64,000 nt of DNA from Pogostemon cablin (taxonomy: Eukaryota > Streptophyta > Magnoliopsida > Lamiales > Lamiaceae). Below are positions 1 through 10,348 of this stretch, in pieces. The first letter of the stretch is position 1. The number at the start of each line of letters is the position of its first letter. Below the pieces are notes generated by a model. The model searched no databases. It was not told the origin of the DNA and saw only the letters and a list, made by a program, of their open reading frames with translations. Made by a program: the position numbers and the translations under genes. The DNA lies in contig CM042957.1 in assembly GCA_023678885.1 (NCBI GenBank), forward strand, positions 945,648-1,009,647, read 5' to 3'.

Positions 1-694
1 GATTTCAAGAAATTAAAAGTTGGTTGATGGAATATATAGGCCATTACAATGAGGAAATACAACAGCCCAGCTGTCACTTATAGCAATTGTGTGTTTCTTG
101 GGAACACTTCAATCCACTGCTCTCAGTTTTGTAATGGAGCAAACAGCAAGTGTTTGGTCCATTGGTTGGGACATGAATCTGTTTGCTGCTGCCTATGCTG
201 TAAGAATCCATCCATCACTTCTATGGTCTACCCCTCAATTTTTTATGTTTTTTTTTTGAAGTGCTAAATCAAGATTTGATTTTTTTTGGTGACAGGGTAT
301 TGTTTCATCAGGCATTGCATATTATGTTCAAGGAATAGTGATGAAAAAAGAGGGCCTTTTTTTGTTACAGCATTTAGTCCATTGATGATCATCATTGTAG
401 GCTTGTAGCCATCTTAGGATCTTTTATCTTCGCAGAAAAATACATCTTGGAGGGTAATTATTTCTAAATTCTCTTTCTTCTGATAATTCAATCTTTTGAT
501 TTTTTGTTTTATTAATCTCTCTCCCTCTCTCATCCAGGATTCTTGGAGCAGTACTTATTGTGAGTGGGTTATACTCTCTGTTGTGGGGAAAATACAAGGA
601 AATGGAAACAGAGGAGGTTAATATTGTTGAACCAAGAAAGGATATTTCAACAATTATAATTCAAGAAATTGAAATTAATGTTGTACGAATGTAA
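1..694 (+). pseudogene. WAT1/MtN21-type transporter, decayed 3' part
   Basis: The window opens inside an EamA/WAT1-related (nodulin MtN21-like) vacuolar or plasma-membrane transporter gene. Bases ~54-199 read in one frame as a typical family segment (…CFLGTLQST…, …SIGWDMNLFAAAYA). A GT-AG intron follows (200-295), then GIVSSGIAYYVQGIVMKK from 296. After that the frame breaks. The poly-A stretch near 343 has lost a base relative to the expected …MKKRGP…, and more single-base shifts are needed around 404 and 437 to recover the AEK…LGG segment. A last exon from ~538 reads ILGAVLIVSGLYSLLWGKYK and stops at 692-694. Several independent frameshifts in conserved blocks point to a pseudogene, but an assembly rich in homopolymer errors would look the same. 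The 5' part lies outside the window. Confidence 0.6.
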
Positions 695-1523
695 ATTAGC
701 TTGAAGAGAATATAGATAATCAATCCCAAATTAGGGAAAAGGTGAATTTCCATATATACATCCACTTTGAACAGACAATTTCTGACGTCTGATTCGGAAT
801 CCCACATATGAAATTAATCATCAGCATAATGTCGCTGTCAACTAAACCTTATCATCACTTTTCGTACTGAATGATAAAATGGCCAAATTTATTAAAGTGA
901 TCTTAAATTAAGTAAATCTTGGTTGTTAATCCCGTTACCGTTAGTATACACAAAGCACCCTTAATTTTTCTTTTGAACATGAGTCTCTCACTTAAGTGAA
1001 GAGATCAGTGAACCAAATGCACTAACATGTTTATATTACTTACTATATTATAATAGGATCATTGATAAGCCAAACTTTTTAGTATCTAATAATTGGACGT
1101 AATCATATTTCTTCTTTTTTTTTTCCCAAATAAAATTTAACTTTCTTCGGAAATAGATTTATTCATATTTTGAAATTTAAATCAAGCAGAAAAATACTTT
1201 CAATCATATTATTATCTAATCATTAAAAAAAAAAAGGGAGAGGCAGATATTAGATGTGTGCCAGAAAATTTTAATACGTTCATATATTTAAATGTTAGAC
1301 TTGAATTATTGAACAATTGGGCTTCCACTTGACTAAAAAAGAAGCTAGTTGGGTTTATATAGTTTGGGCTTCCAGTTAAATGGTGAATTGGGCCAGGCCC
1401 AAGTAAAATAAATCGACCCAGTCTTTGTAAGTTGGTTGGTTAGCATGAAGAAAGATCTAATGGAAAGACAAGGAGGGAAACTAACGACTTATCCTCTGCT
1501 CAAATCCTTATCTCTCACCAGAA
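695..1523. other. Intergenic, upstream of the FKBP-like gene
   Basis: AT-rich spacer between the WAT1 remnant and the FKBP-like gene. I see no ORF of note and no clear repeat. The last ~150 bases presumably hold the promoter and leader of the next gene. Confidence 0.4.
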
Positions 1524-3951
1524 ATGGAGAATGTCATGGTGAATTATCACCTTAATCCAATCTCCCCATTCACTAACATTGGCACCACAGGATTGCGCAA
1601 AAAGATTCTTCAAAAAGGAGTTTCATGGCAGAATCCAATCCCAGGTGATGAAGTTGAAGGTATATACTACTTCCCCTGTTGTAATAACATATTCCAATGC
1701 AATGAAACAGATAAGTTTCTGATGAGAAAAAATGACTTGTGTTTCTTGTTCAGTTCATTACAGTGTGGGCATGCAAGAAGGGGAGTATTTCGATTCGAGT
1801 CGAGAAAGAGGGAGCACTTTCAGATTCAAGTTAGGGCAATGTATGACTCTTTGATGTTGCTGTTTCTAAAATTACAGATTTTGGGAAGTCAAGTGGTGAT
1901 TGTTTTTGACAGGTGAAGTAATCAAAGGATGGGATGAGGGGATTGGTACAATGAGAAGGGGTGAAAGAGCAGTTTTCACCATCCCTCCAGAATTAGCCTA
2001 TGCTGAAACTGGCTGCCCTCCTATGATCCCTCCAAACTCCACTCTCGTTTTCGACGTCGAGCTGCTTTCTTGGTACCCCATCAGAGATCTCACTGGTGAT
2101 GGAGGAGTTATCAAGAAGATTTTGAAGGAAGGGGAGGGATGGGCCACTCCTAATGAACAAGATGAAGTTTTAGGTGATTCTTGTACTAATCTTCCTTTCA
2201 TTTGTCATTTTCTTGATTCAAAACTAATGCAGTTAGCTTTCTTTTCCTGATTGTTGTCTAGTCAAGTATGTTGCTAAAGATGAGGATGGGATAGTGATTT
2301 CTAAATCTGATGAAGGCTTGGAATTCTCTTTCAGTGGTGAGTGAGTTGAACTATCACTGCTTCAGATTATAGCTCTGTTCATAGTTTATTTATTTCAAAT
2401 TTGTAGGACATCTCTGTCCTGCAATGGGCAAGGTTGTGAAAACAATGAGGAAGAGAGAGAAAGCTGAGGTGTCTGTGAAGTTGTCTTGTAGGTCTTTTAA
2501 ATTCTTTGATGGTTGATACCACATTTGATTGCCTACCTTAACTTCATAGCTTACTTTGTAGATGGTCTTAAAAACTGTGGAATTGGGATTGATGGTGTTA
2601 ATCAACCCCATCAAAAATTGACCATTCATCTTGAACTGGTTTCTTGGACGAGTGTGGTTGATGTCAGAGGAGACAGCAAGATCATGAAGAAAATAATGAA
2701 AAAGGGCGAAGCCTATGATCGTCCTAACGAGGGATCCTCGCAAAAGGTAGGTAAAACTAAACTGTAAACATTCTTTGTTTTTACATATTCATTACAAGTC
2801 TAAAAACTGCTTTAATCTGCAGTGATTTTTGTTGGGAAACTTGAAGATGGCACTACTATAGAAAGACAAGGATCATCAGAAGAACCATTCGAATACGTGT
2901 GTGGAGAAGGTGCATGCACTGACTTTCTTCTAAACTACGAAGAATAGTTATCGAAAGATGTATGCTTTTTCATATCATTCCTCTGCAGGACAAGTCCATG
3001 AAGGTTTGGACAGAGCTATCATGACGATGAGAAAAGGCGAAGAAGCTGTAGTGAAAATCAGCTCTAAATTAGCTGGAGAGTTGATCTCTGTATCCTCAGT
3101 TAATTATGAAGTAAAACTGATTGACTTCACTAAGGTAAAAATCTCCCTTCCGACAGTAAAAACTCCCCATTTTTTCCTAAGAGGGGTGATTGGTTTCAGG
3201 ACAAGCCCTTCTGGAAGATGAATGCTCGAGAAAGAATAGCCGTGTCTGAGTCAGAGAAGCACGGTGGAAACGAGCTTTTCAAAGCTGGGAAGTTTCACCT
3301 TGCATCTAAGAAGTATGAGAAGGAATGTGATCAGTATATTTAACATCAATAAACACAAAGCTGATGTTCTAGTGCTTTACACTAACATAGTTTTCTCCAA
3401 ATTCTTCAACACTTTACAGGCTTCAAATACATTGAATACAGCCATTCTTTCAGTGATGAAGAAAAAAACGAGGCGATTTGCTAAGGTTGTCGTGTTATTA
3501 ACAATGCTGCTTGTAAACTAAAACTGGGAGAGTACAAAGAGGTCACAAGACTTTGCACCAAGGTGTGTTAAGGTTCTTGATTTCTTTGTTCTTAATTTTC
3601 TTGCATAACCATTAGGCTTAGGTTGATATTGATCGAACAGGTTCTTGAACTCGATCCGAACAACGTTAAAGCTCTCTTCAGACGATCACAAGCGTATGTA
3701 AGAACATCTGATCTCGAGAAAGCTGAGGAAGATATGAAACAAGCTTTGGTGATTGATCCTAACAATAAGTATATTTCATTTTCTGATCAAACTTGGTGTC
3801 TGATGATCTCTGTAAGAAGAAGTTGTTTGATTTGAATGGTTGGATTTGCAGAGAAGTGAAGATGAAGCAAAAGGAGTTGAAAGATATACAGAGGCAATAT
3901 GTTGAACATGAAGCCAAGATTTACAGCACCATGATTTCAAGGATAAGTTAA
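1524..3951 (+). pseudogene. FKBP62/ROF1-like multi-FKBP + TPR immunophilin, apparently disrupted
   Basis: Exon order matches plant FKBP62/65 (ROF) peptidyl-prolyl isomerases, which bind HSP90 through a TPR domain. Exons by splice phase: 1524-1659, 1754-1840, 1913-2173, 2262-2336, 2407-2487, 2562-2750, 2823-2909, 2989-3134, 3200-~3326, 3420-3562, 3641-3768, 3852-3951. Three FKBP units are visible (GEV/CEVIKGWDEGI…AVFTIPPELAY; CPAMGKVVKTMRK; VHEGLDRAIMTMRKGEEA), then TPR helices (NNAACKLKLGEYKEV; VLELDPNNVKALFRR). Units 2 and 3 are short and lack the usual …PPN(A/S)T… loops. Exon 9 has no GT at the expected donor; the nearest is 3 nt downstream. Exon 10 carries an in-frame TAA at 3482-3484, caused by two small deletions between conserved …DEEKNEA and NNAAC. 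If made, the protein would lose its TPR and calmodulin-binding end. It could still be transcribed. An assembly error is the alternative. Confidence 0.6.
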
Positions 3952-5120
3952 AGATACTTAATTACTTGGATAATTAATTAATGCTTAACTTGTTTGATTT
4001 AATACAACCTCTTGCTTTTTAACACAAACTGTTTCGATAATTAATTAATGCTTACCTCTTGCCTTTTATATAAAAATTCACAAGTCTAAAAAATAATAAA
4101 AATTAAATATATTTCTGTGCATGTTTTATATTTGATTATTATTCAAAGAAATAGTAGGTAGGAAATTTATATGTATATTTATTAATAGTATACGTGAATT
4201 TTCAACCTACCGTTCAAGGGCACTCAAAAGCTGACCTAACCCACTAATCGAAACCGGATGCTTTCAGTCAATATCCATGGAATCCTACCAATTATTAATA
4301 GTTTAAACATAGATTATTAATTAATGAAATTATATTACTATTAAAGATGAAAATATATATTTTTTTATTTTGTATTTTTTTTTCTCTTTGTTATAATGAT
4401 GCAGACTATAACATTTCACTGTAAGTATATTATATATTTATTAATTTTAGATTAATTATATCAATAAAAACCATATTACTTTCACTCGAGTTATCATAAT
4501 CAAGGCAACTAACACCCCACTGAATCCCAATTCTCATATTTCAATTAAAAGAAAAAAGAAGAAGCTAAATATGAAAGTTGGTATGATAAAGTTTTGGTTA
4601 CAAATTAATCTAATTATAATTTAATAGAGTTACCAATCTAGTAATTAATGAAAAATTTGGACTCGATCTAGACCATGTCCCAAAATTTTCAAACATTCCC
4701 ACGAATATTAGAACCGGAAAAGAAAATGCATTTTTTAATTGTAAAGCCCCTTTTTTATGTGATTATTTTCTCTTATTCAGATTAATAAGATTATTTTCTC
4801 TTATTCAGATTAATAAATTCTTTTCTTCGTATACTCAAATTATATTTTTATAAGATGACATAACATTGCACTGAATTGCATTTAAATAGATTATGTAAAT
4901 TAATTAATTTTAAATAAAATACTAATTCACTGGATAATTTACCTACAATCTTATGGGCTATAGCGTAGATTCATTCCAAGAATAAATAAATTAATGTAAT
5001 ACTTCACTAGCATAAATAAACACTCTATAAAACATAATTTGGAGTTGTAAATACTCCATAAAACATAATTTGGTGAACTCGATATGTATATTTTTAACTT
5101 TTATTTTATTTTAATTTTAA
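3952..5120. other. AT-rich intergenic DNA
   Basis: No coding potential is seen. It holds a perfect tandem duplication of a 28-bp unit (4761-4788 and 4789-4816) and small repeated pieces such as the ATAAAACATAATTTGG motif near 5027 and 5060. Confidence 0.4.
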
Positions 5121-5348
5121 TACTCCCTCCGTCCGCTTCTAAGGTGTCCATTTTACTATTTTTTACGTTCGATTCAAAGATATTCATTTCTCCTATATAG
5201 TAAAAAAGTATATAATATGATTCACCACTTCCCTCTAATACAACTACTCATTTTACATGGAATAATAATAGTCCTTAATTCACATGCAAAAATTATGCAA
5301 ACACTTTAAAATCCTAAGGAAGGAGTGTTTGTTTTTAGACAGGGAGTA
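5121..5348. mobile_element. Stowaway-type MITE
   Basis: It starts TACTCCCTCCGTCC and ends with the inverted GACAGGGAGTA. The flanking TA dinucleotides, ~228-bp length and AT-rich interior fit the Stowaway/Tc1-mariner MITE family. It lies ~560 bp upstream of the CYP98A start codon. Confidence 0.7.
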
Positions 5349-5821
5349 TTTTATTTTGCATAAACACGTTCTAGCTTGTTGAGAGGTATGCAATATATAC
5401 GAGACGTTGATTCTCGGTAGCCTCATCACGTGGGGACCGAGTTAGGTGCGTATTCATGACTTGAAGATTTTATTTATACTATGAACCCTTTATTTTAATA
5501 TTATTATTATTATTATAACGGTATAGAAATGAATTGTTCTGAAAATATAGGATCTTTTCTTATACATGGGTGGATATTTTGACGATGTTAAATAAAACTT
5601 CATCTGAAATAGACCATCTCAAAAATTTGATTAAATCCAAATATAAGACAACCACAGGGATTCGGGTAGGTACTTCAATTAATATCAACATCATTTTGTC
5701 CAAAGAAAAATAAAAATAGTAGTAGTATATTAAATTAAAGCTCACATTCTATTGTAACCAAAAATTATTAAAGTTGAAGCATCCATCTATCTACCATATA
5801 AAAGTCGCACACCCCCATCCC

Positions 5822-5863
5822 ACCTACCCCCATCTCACTACACTCCATATATATATATATATT
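5822..5863 (+). promoter_or_regulatory. CYP98A proximal promoter: AC element and TATA tract
   Basis: ACCTACC at 5822-5828 is the AC-I element bound by R2R3-MYB factors in phenylpropanoid promoters. A (TA)n tract at ~5847-5863 is the likely TATA region, ~50 bp before the ATG at 5911. Function is inferred from motif and position only. Confidence 0.5.
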
Positions 5864-5910
5864 ACACCCCCCATCTAGATCCTGAACCCTCACCCACCCC
5901 ACCCCCTCCG

Positions 5911-7721
5911 ATGGCAATCCTACTTGTCATCCTCTCAATTGCAACCTTATTCATCGGCTACAAGCTCTTCCAGCGGTTCCGGTTCAAGCTTCCGCCGGGG
6001 CCGCGGCCACTTCCGATCGTCGGAAACCTGTACGACCTGAAACCGGTGCTGGTACGATGTTTCACGGAATGGTCTCAAGTGTATGGCCCCATCTTCTCCG
6101 TCTACTTGGGTTCCCACCTCAGCGTTGTGGTCAACTCTGCGGAGTTAGCTAAGGAGGTCCTCAAGGACAACGACCAGCAGCTGGCTTACAGGAACAGGAC
6201 TAAACAGATCAACAAGTTCAGCAAAAACGGCATGGATTTGATCTGGTCCGATTACGGGCCCCACTATGTCAAGGTCAGGAAGCTGTGCACTCTGGAGCTT
6301 TTCTCCATGAAGAGGCTTGAGGGATTGAGGCCCATTCGAGAGGATGAAGTTACCGCCATGGTTGAGTCCATTTTTAAGGATGCCATCAAACCTGGTTAGT
6401 AATCTCTCTTGCTTGTACGATAGATAGATCTTGTTGTGGTCTAATTTCTGAATGATCCCCTTTTACCCAATTCTAAGTATGTTTTCTTCAAGACAAAAGT
6501 AGTGATAGGATAAGGGTTAATCTGATGGTATTCTAGATTTGTTTTCAAATGATGTTATTGACGGTGGATTCTGTTTATGTAAGGGCAGAGAACAAGGGCA
6601 AAGCTCTGGTGCTGCGGGAGTACCTGGGGATGATGGCATTCCTGCACATAACAAGATTGACATTCGGGAAGAGATTCATGGACTCTAATGGTGTGATCGA
6701 CAGTCAAGGGGAAGAGCTCAAGTTCATCCTCAACAATGCTATCAAGTTGGGTACCAAGAAATCCTCCTTCTTCGAGTTCCTCCCCTGGTTAAGCTTCTTG
6801 TTCAAGGAACAGAACGACGCCCTGTCGGAGCATGACGCTCGTGCCGACGGCTTCACCAGGAAGATCATGGAGGAGCACACCCAAGCCCGCCTCAAGACCG
6901 GGAATACCAAGAACCATTTTGTCGATGCATTGCTCACTCTTCAGAAAGACTATGAACTCAGCGACGACACCGTCACTGCCCTGCTCTGGGTGGGTTAAAT
7001 CAAACTGACACTTGCACTTGGTAATATATCTATATCAAGAGAACGAATGAATGAAATGTATGTGTGTGTGCAGGATATGATCTCCGCAGGCATGGACACG
7101 ACCACCATCACCGTTGAATGGGCAATGGCAGAGATGGTGAGGAACCCCAGGGTCCAACAAAAGGTGCAGGAGGAGCTGGACCGTGTGGTCGGCCGCGATC
7201 GCCTCATGACGGAAGCAGACATCCCCAATCTCCCTTACTTACAATGCGTGACCAAAGAATGCTACAGGATGCATCCCCCAACTCCACTCATGCTCCCACA
7301 CAAAGCCAACACCAACGTCAACATCGGAGGCTACGACGTCCCAAAGGGAGCCACCGTAAGCGTCAACGTCTGGGCCATCGCCCGAGACCCCAAGGTGTGG
7401 AAGAACCCCCTTGAGTTCCGACCAGAGCGCTTCCAAGAGGAGGATGTGGACATGAAGGGAACCGATTACAGGCTGCTTCCCTTCGGGTCGGGAAGGCGGA
7501 TCTGCCCTGGAGCGCAGCTCGCCATTTACTTGGTCACCTCCATGTTGGGACACATGTTGCACCACTTCACCTGGACACCGCCCCAAGGGGTCAAACCCGA
7601 AGACATGGACATGATGGAGCAACCCGGAACCGTCACATATATGGGCAAGCCTCTGCAAGCTGTTCCCACTCCCAGATTGCCCGCAGAGCTTTTCAAGCGT
7701 GTGGCCGCCGGAAACGTATGA
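5911..7721 (+). CDS. CYP98A: CYP98A cytochrome P450 (p-coumaroyl ester 3'-hydroxylase type)
   Basis: Three exons, 5911-6394, 6589-6989 and 7074-7721, join in frame to 510 residues, the normal CYP98A length. Members hydroxylate the coumaroyl ring of shikimate/quinate esters (lignin, chlorogenate). In Lamiaceae they also act on coumaroyl-hydroxyphenyllactate, for rosmarinic acid. Visible parts: N-terminal ER anchor (~res 2-20), proline hinge LPPGPRPLP, family block QLAYRNRTKQINKFSKNG with WSDYGPHYVKVRKLCTLELF, I-helix AGMDTTT, K-helix KECYR (ExxR), PERF motif FRPERF and heme loop FGSGRRICPG with the ligand Cys. All catalytic motifs are intact, so it is probably active. An AC element in the promoter fits phenylpropanoid control. 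The sequence alone cannot decide between shikimate-ester and rosmarinate-branch substrates; from memory, the QLAYRN… block resembles the Lamiaceae rosmarinate enzymes. Confidence 0.93.
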
Positions 7722-8528
7722 GACATTTCCACGTCTCTCTTTCATTTCTTCATCTTACCCCTTTTGGATTGGATTTCTTGATTTTACATTCAGTTATTCA
7801 AACTTTTGATGCATAATATAGTGAGTAATACAAGCTTTATGATTTATAATGATTCTTTTGCGTAATCTCACTTAATATAAATCAAGGCCTAGTGGTGTGT
7901 ATAATGGTATGTAAGTTGTCTCACATCGGCAAGAAGTTTTAATCTATAAGTATAACTACTCTGGGTTATTTTCGTCACAGGTTTGGTATGTATCCTATGA
8001 GTGTTTGTTCAAATTTGAAGTGTGTGTTGTTACTTGTTTGTATCTGGTGATAAATTCATTCTCACTGCTTTATAAAGCCTAAATTTGAAAAGATCCGGCC
8101 CAATCTAATAACTTAGCTCTATAAAATCATTAGCCAAATTCATAAGGACTATAATTAGATTAATTAATTTATTCTAAAAGATTATTATTATAACGGCATC
8201 CAGATAGTTGATTAAAGATGCGAATCATTTGATCGCATATCACAAATCACGCCAAATATAAATATCTCATCCATTGAAGAATGAATCAATCAAGTTCATA
8301 ATTAGAAATTTTAAACAAGCAACATTCAATTCAATTAAAATATACGAGTGTAAAATCTTTCATAGCACTCAAATGCATTAAACTGAAAATAAATAAGACC
8401 ATAAATATAAAATAACATAAATTCAGTATTAATTAGGACTTAATTTAAAAATACTAATAATAATCCACTTGGTAGAACAAGAGAGTCTGCACACAGCATA
8501 GCAATGGAAGAGAACCCAGAAAACACCA
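7722..8528. other. Intergenic between convergent genes
   Basis: 3' flanks of the CYP98A gene (+) and the WRN-type exonuclease gene (-). AT-rich. No gene or clear element is recognised. Confidence 0.4.
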
Positions 8529-9203
8529 TTAAACAGGAGGAGCAGAATTAGGGGTAGAATTCAAAATCCTACCAATTTCAAAGCAAACATAAGCATCAAC
8601 ACAAGCGTAGCGCACCTGCGTCGGCGTTAGCCACTGATTATCCCACCGACTCATCGTCACGCTTTTCGGCTTCTCCACATCCTTACCCAACACCGCACTT
8701 GCCAATGTCTTCAGCCCCGCATTCTTCAGCTCTCTCTGACCGTACTTCGCTGCCGCCCACTGCCTTAGGTCCACCGCGTTCGTGTTGAATCCAAATTCGT
8801 GGTCCTCCTCCAACCTTTCCAGATCATGTTTTATCCCGATCCCCACAAATGTGTAATTAGGGTTTGCGAGGAAATTGACGAGGGAAGCGGGGATTGAGGG
8901 GGTGTGGAGTAACTGGTAGATGAGGCAGCGGCGGCCGACGCACAGCTGTAGAGTCGCCACGGGGTTGTTGTTGCGGTTGAAGGAAGGGCGCCACTCGACG
9001 TCGAGGCCGACGATCAGGTTGTGGAGGCGATGTCGGTGGATGCCCTCGATGTCGGAGATCCACTGGGTGGCGATGCTCGGGTGGCAGGCGACGGTTGTGA
9101 AGACGGAGTCGCCGAAGAAGGTGACGTCATAGATGTTGTGCGTGTCGTAGGGCAAGCAATGGTCTGTGATGCCATTCGCCGTTGGTGTTTGATTGTACGC
9201 CAT
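8529..9203 (-). CDS. WRN-type DEDDy 3'-5' exonuclease domain protein
   Basis: Single-exon gene of 224 residues made almost entirely of one RNase D/WRN-like 3'-5' exonuclease domain. Exo I is IVGLDVEW (Asp and Glu metal ligands, ~res 65-72). Exo II is GIGIKHDLERL (Asp). Exo III is RYACVDAYVCFEIG, with the Tyr and Asp of the DEDDy class near the C-terminus. No helicase domain follows. This is normal in plants, where WRN-exo and RecQ helicase are separate genes. Plants carry many short paralogues of this kind, often intronless, so the exact role (DNA-end processing, silencing or other) cannot be told. The start is the first ATG; alternative frames over the same DNA are shadows. Confidence 0.88.
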   Translation of the reverse strand: MAYNQTPTANGITDHCLPYDTHNIYDVTFFGDSVFTTVACHPSIATQWISDIEGIHRHRLHNLIVGLDVEWRPSFNRNNNPVATLQLCVGRRCLIYQLLHTPSIPASLVNFLANPNYTFVGIGIKHDLERLEEDHEFGFNTNAVDLRQWAAAKYGQRELKNAGLKTLASAVLGKDVEKPKSVTMSRWDNQWLTPTQVRYACVDAYVCFEIGRILNSTPNSAPPV

Positions 9204-9402
9204 CTCCGCCTGGGGTAACTCGGGGAAGGTTTCGTCCGTTTTATGTAGTGGAGACGAATGTTGGACAAGTCAGCAGGATCCATCGCTACCGAACGCGCAC
9301 GCGCTAGGCGGCGGGTGAACATCAATTCCTTTTTAATGATTTTTATCACTATCAGTATATTTTCAACTTTTTTTAATTAATATTTAAATTGATAAAAAGT
9401 AA

Positions 9403-9662
9403 TTCCTGTCCCACTAAAGTTGTAACATTTTTCTTTTTGGGTTGTCCCACAAAAGTTATCACGTTCTTTTTATAGTATATGGGACCCACACAAAAAATAT
9501 TAACATATTCATATGTCCCCACACACACCCCACACACACCACTAATACATTTACCACTACACATTAAATATTATTTCTCTTACTTCACTTTACATTAAAA
9601 TATTATATTCCTTAATCTCCATGCCAAAAAAAATATTACACCTCCTTCGGGACGAAGGGAAT
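9403..9662. mobile_element. Degenerate Stowaway-like MITE
   Basis: The left end TTCCTGTCCCACTAAAG and the right end, read inverted as TTCCCTTCGTCCCGAAGG, resemble diverged Stowaway termini about 260 bp apart. The interior is AT-rich and noncoding. Confidence 0.45.
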
Positions 9663-10348
9663 AGTATTTTCGAAACTTACTAATCTCTAAGAAATAGATG
9701 CTAAACTTTGTGCATCATACTCCATTTAACTTTAAATTAATTAATTAATTAATTATGATGAATGATGTAATGTCTACACTCGCATGAATTAATTAATGAT
9801 AAAAGAATTTCAAAAAATATTAATAAACTGCACAAATAATTATAATAAATCATAATTATAGCACTAATATTAAAAAAAATCTGATATTGGTAAATCCGAT
9901 CAAACAAACAATAATCTAATCACATGATATGATCACATCCACTAAAAATCTATAGTTATCCAATATTAATACCATAAACAAAATTTATAATTCAAACAAT
10001 AATTCTACCACATTAATAAAATAAAATAAAATACACAATTCCAAAATTCAATCACGTATATATACGTAAATGGAAAATTATACTTCTCAGTAATCAACAT
10101 CACTCATACGTAGTGTTTGTGGTATATCCAGTAGAAGTTCTTTTAGTTCACAAGTAAAACTTATTTATCTTGTATAATTTAAAATTATTTTCAATGTAAT
10201 CATGTAATGATAATCTTATCAGATTCAACTACACGTGGAATGTGAAATTTGACAATTTTAAAGAAAAACAAGAAATATAATTTATACTTAAAGATGAAGA
10301 AAGTAGCAAGTATAGAATTGTTCCATAGGGTTTGGATACATTGAGAAA
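9663..10348. other. AT-rich spacer downstream of DPE2
   Basis: Low-complexity AT-rich DNA, including a (TTAA)n run near 9735. No gene is seen. The part next to 10349 is the DPE2 3' untranslated region. Confidence 0.4.

Noticed and set aside
7118..7745. Open frames on both strands over CYP98A exon 3
   Set aside because: Shadows in a GC-rich coding exon; the P450 frame explains the sequence fully.
9014..9349. Ser/Arg/Thr-rich minus-strand open frame
   Set aside because: Antisense-frame shadow of the WRN-type exonuclease and its leader.
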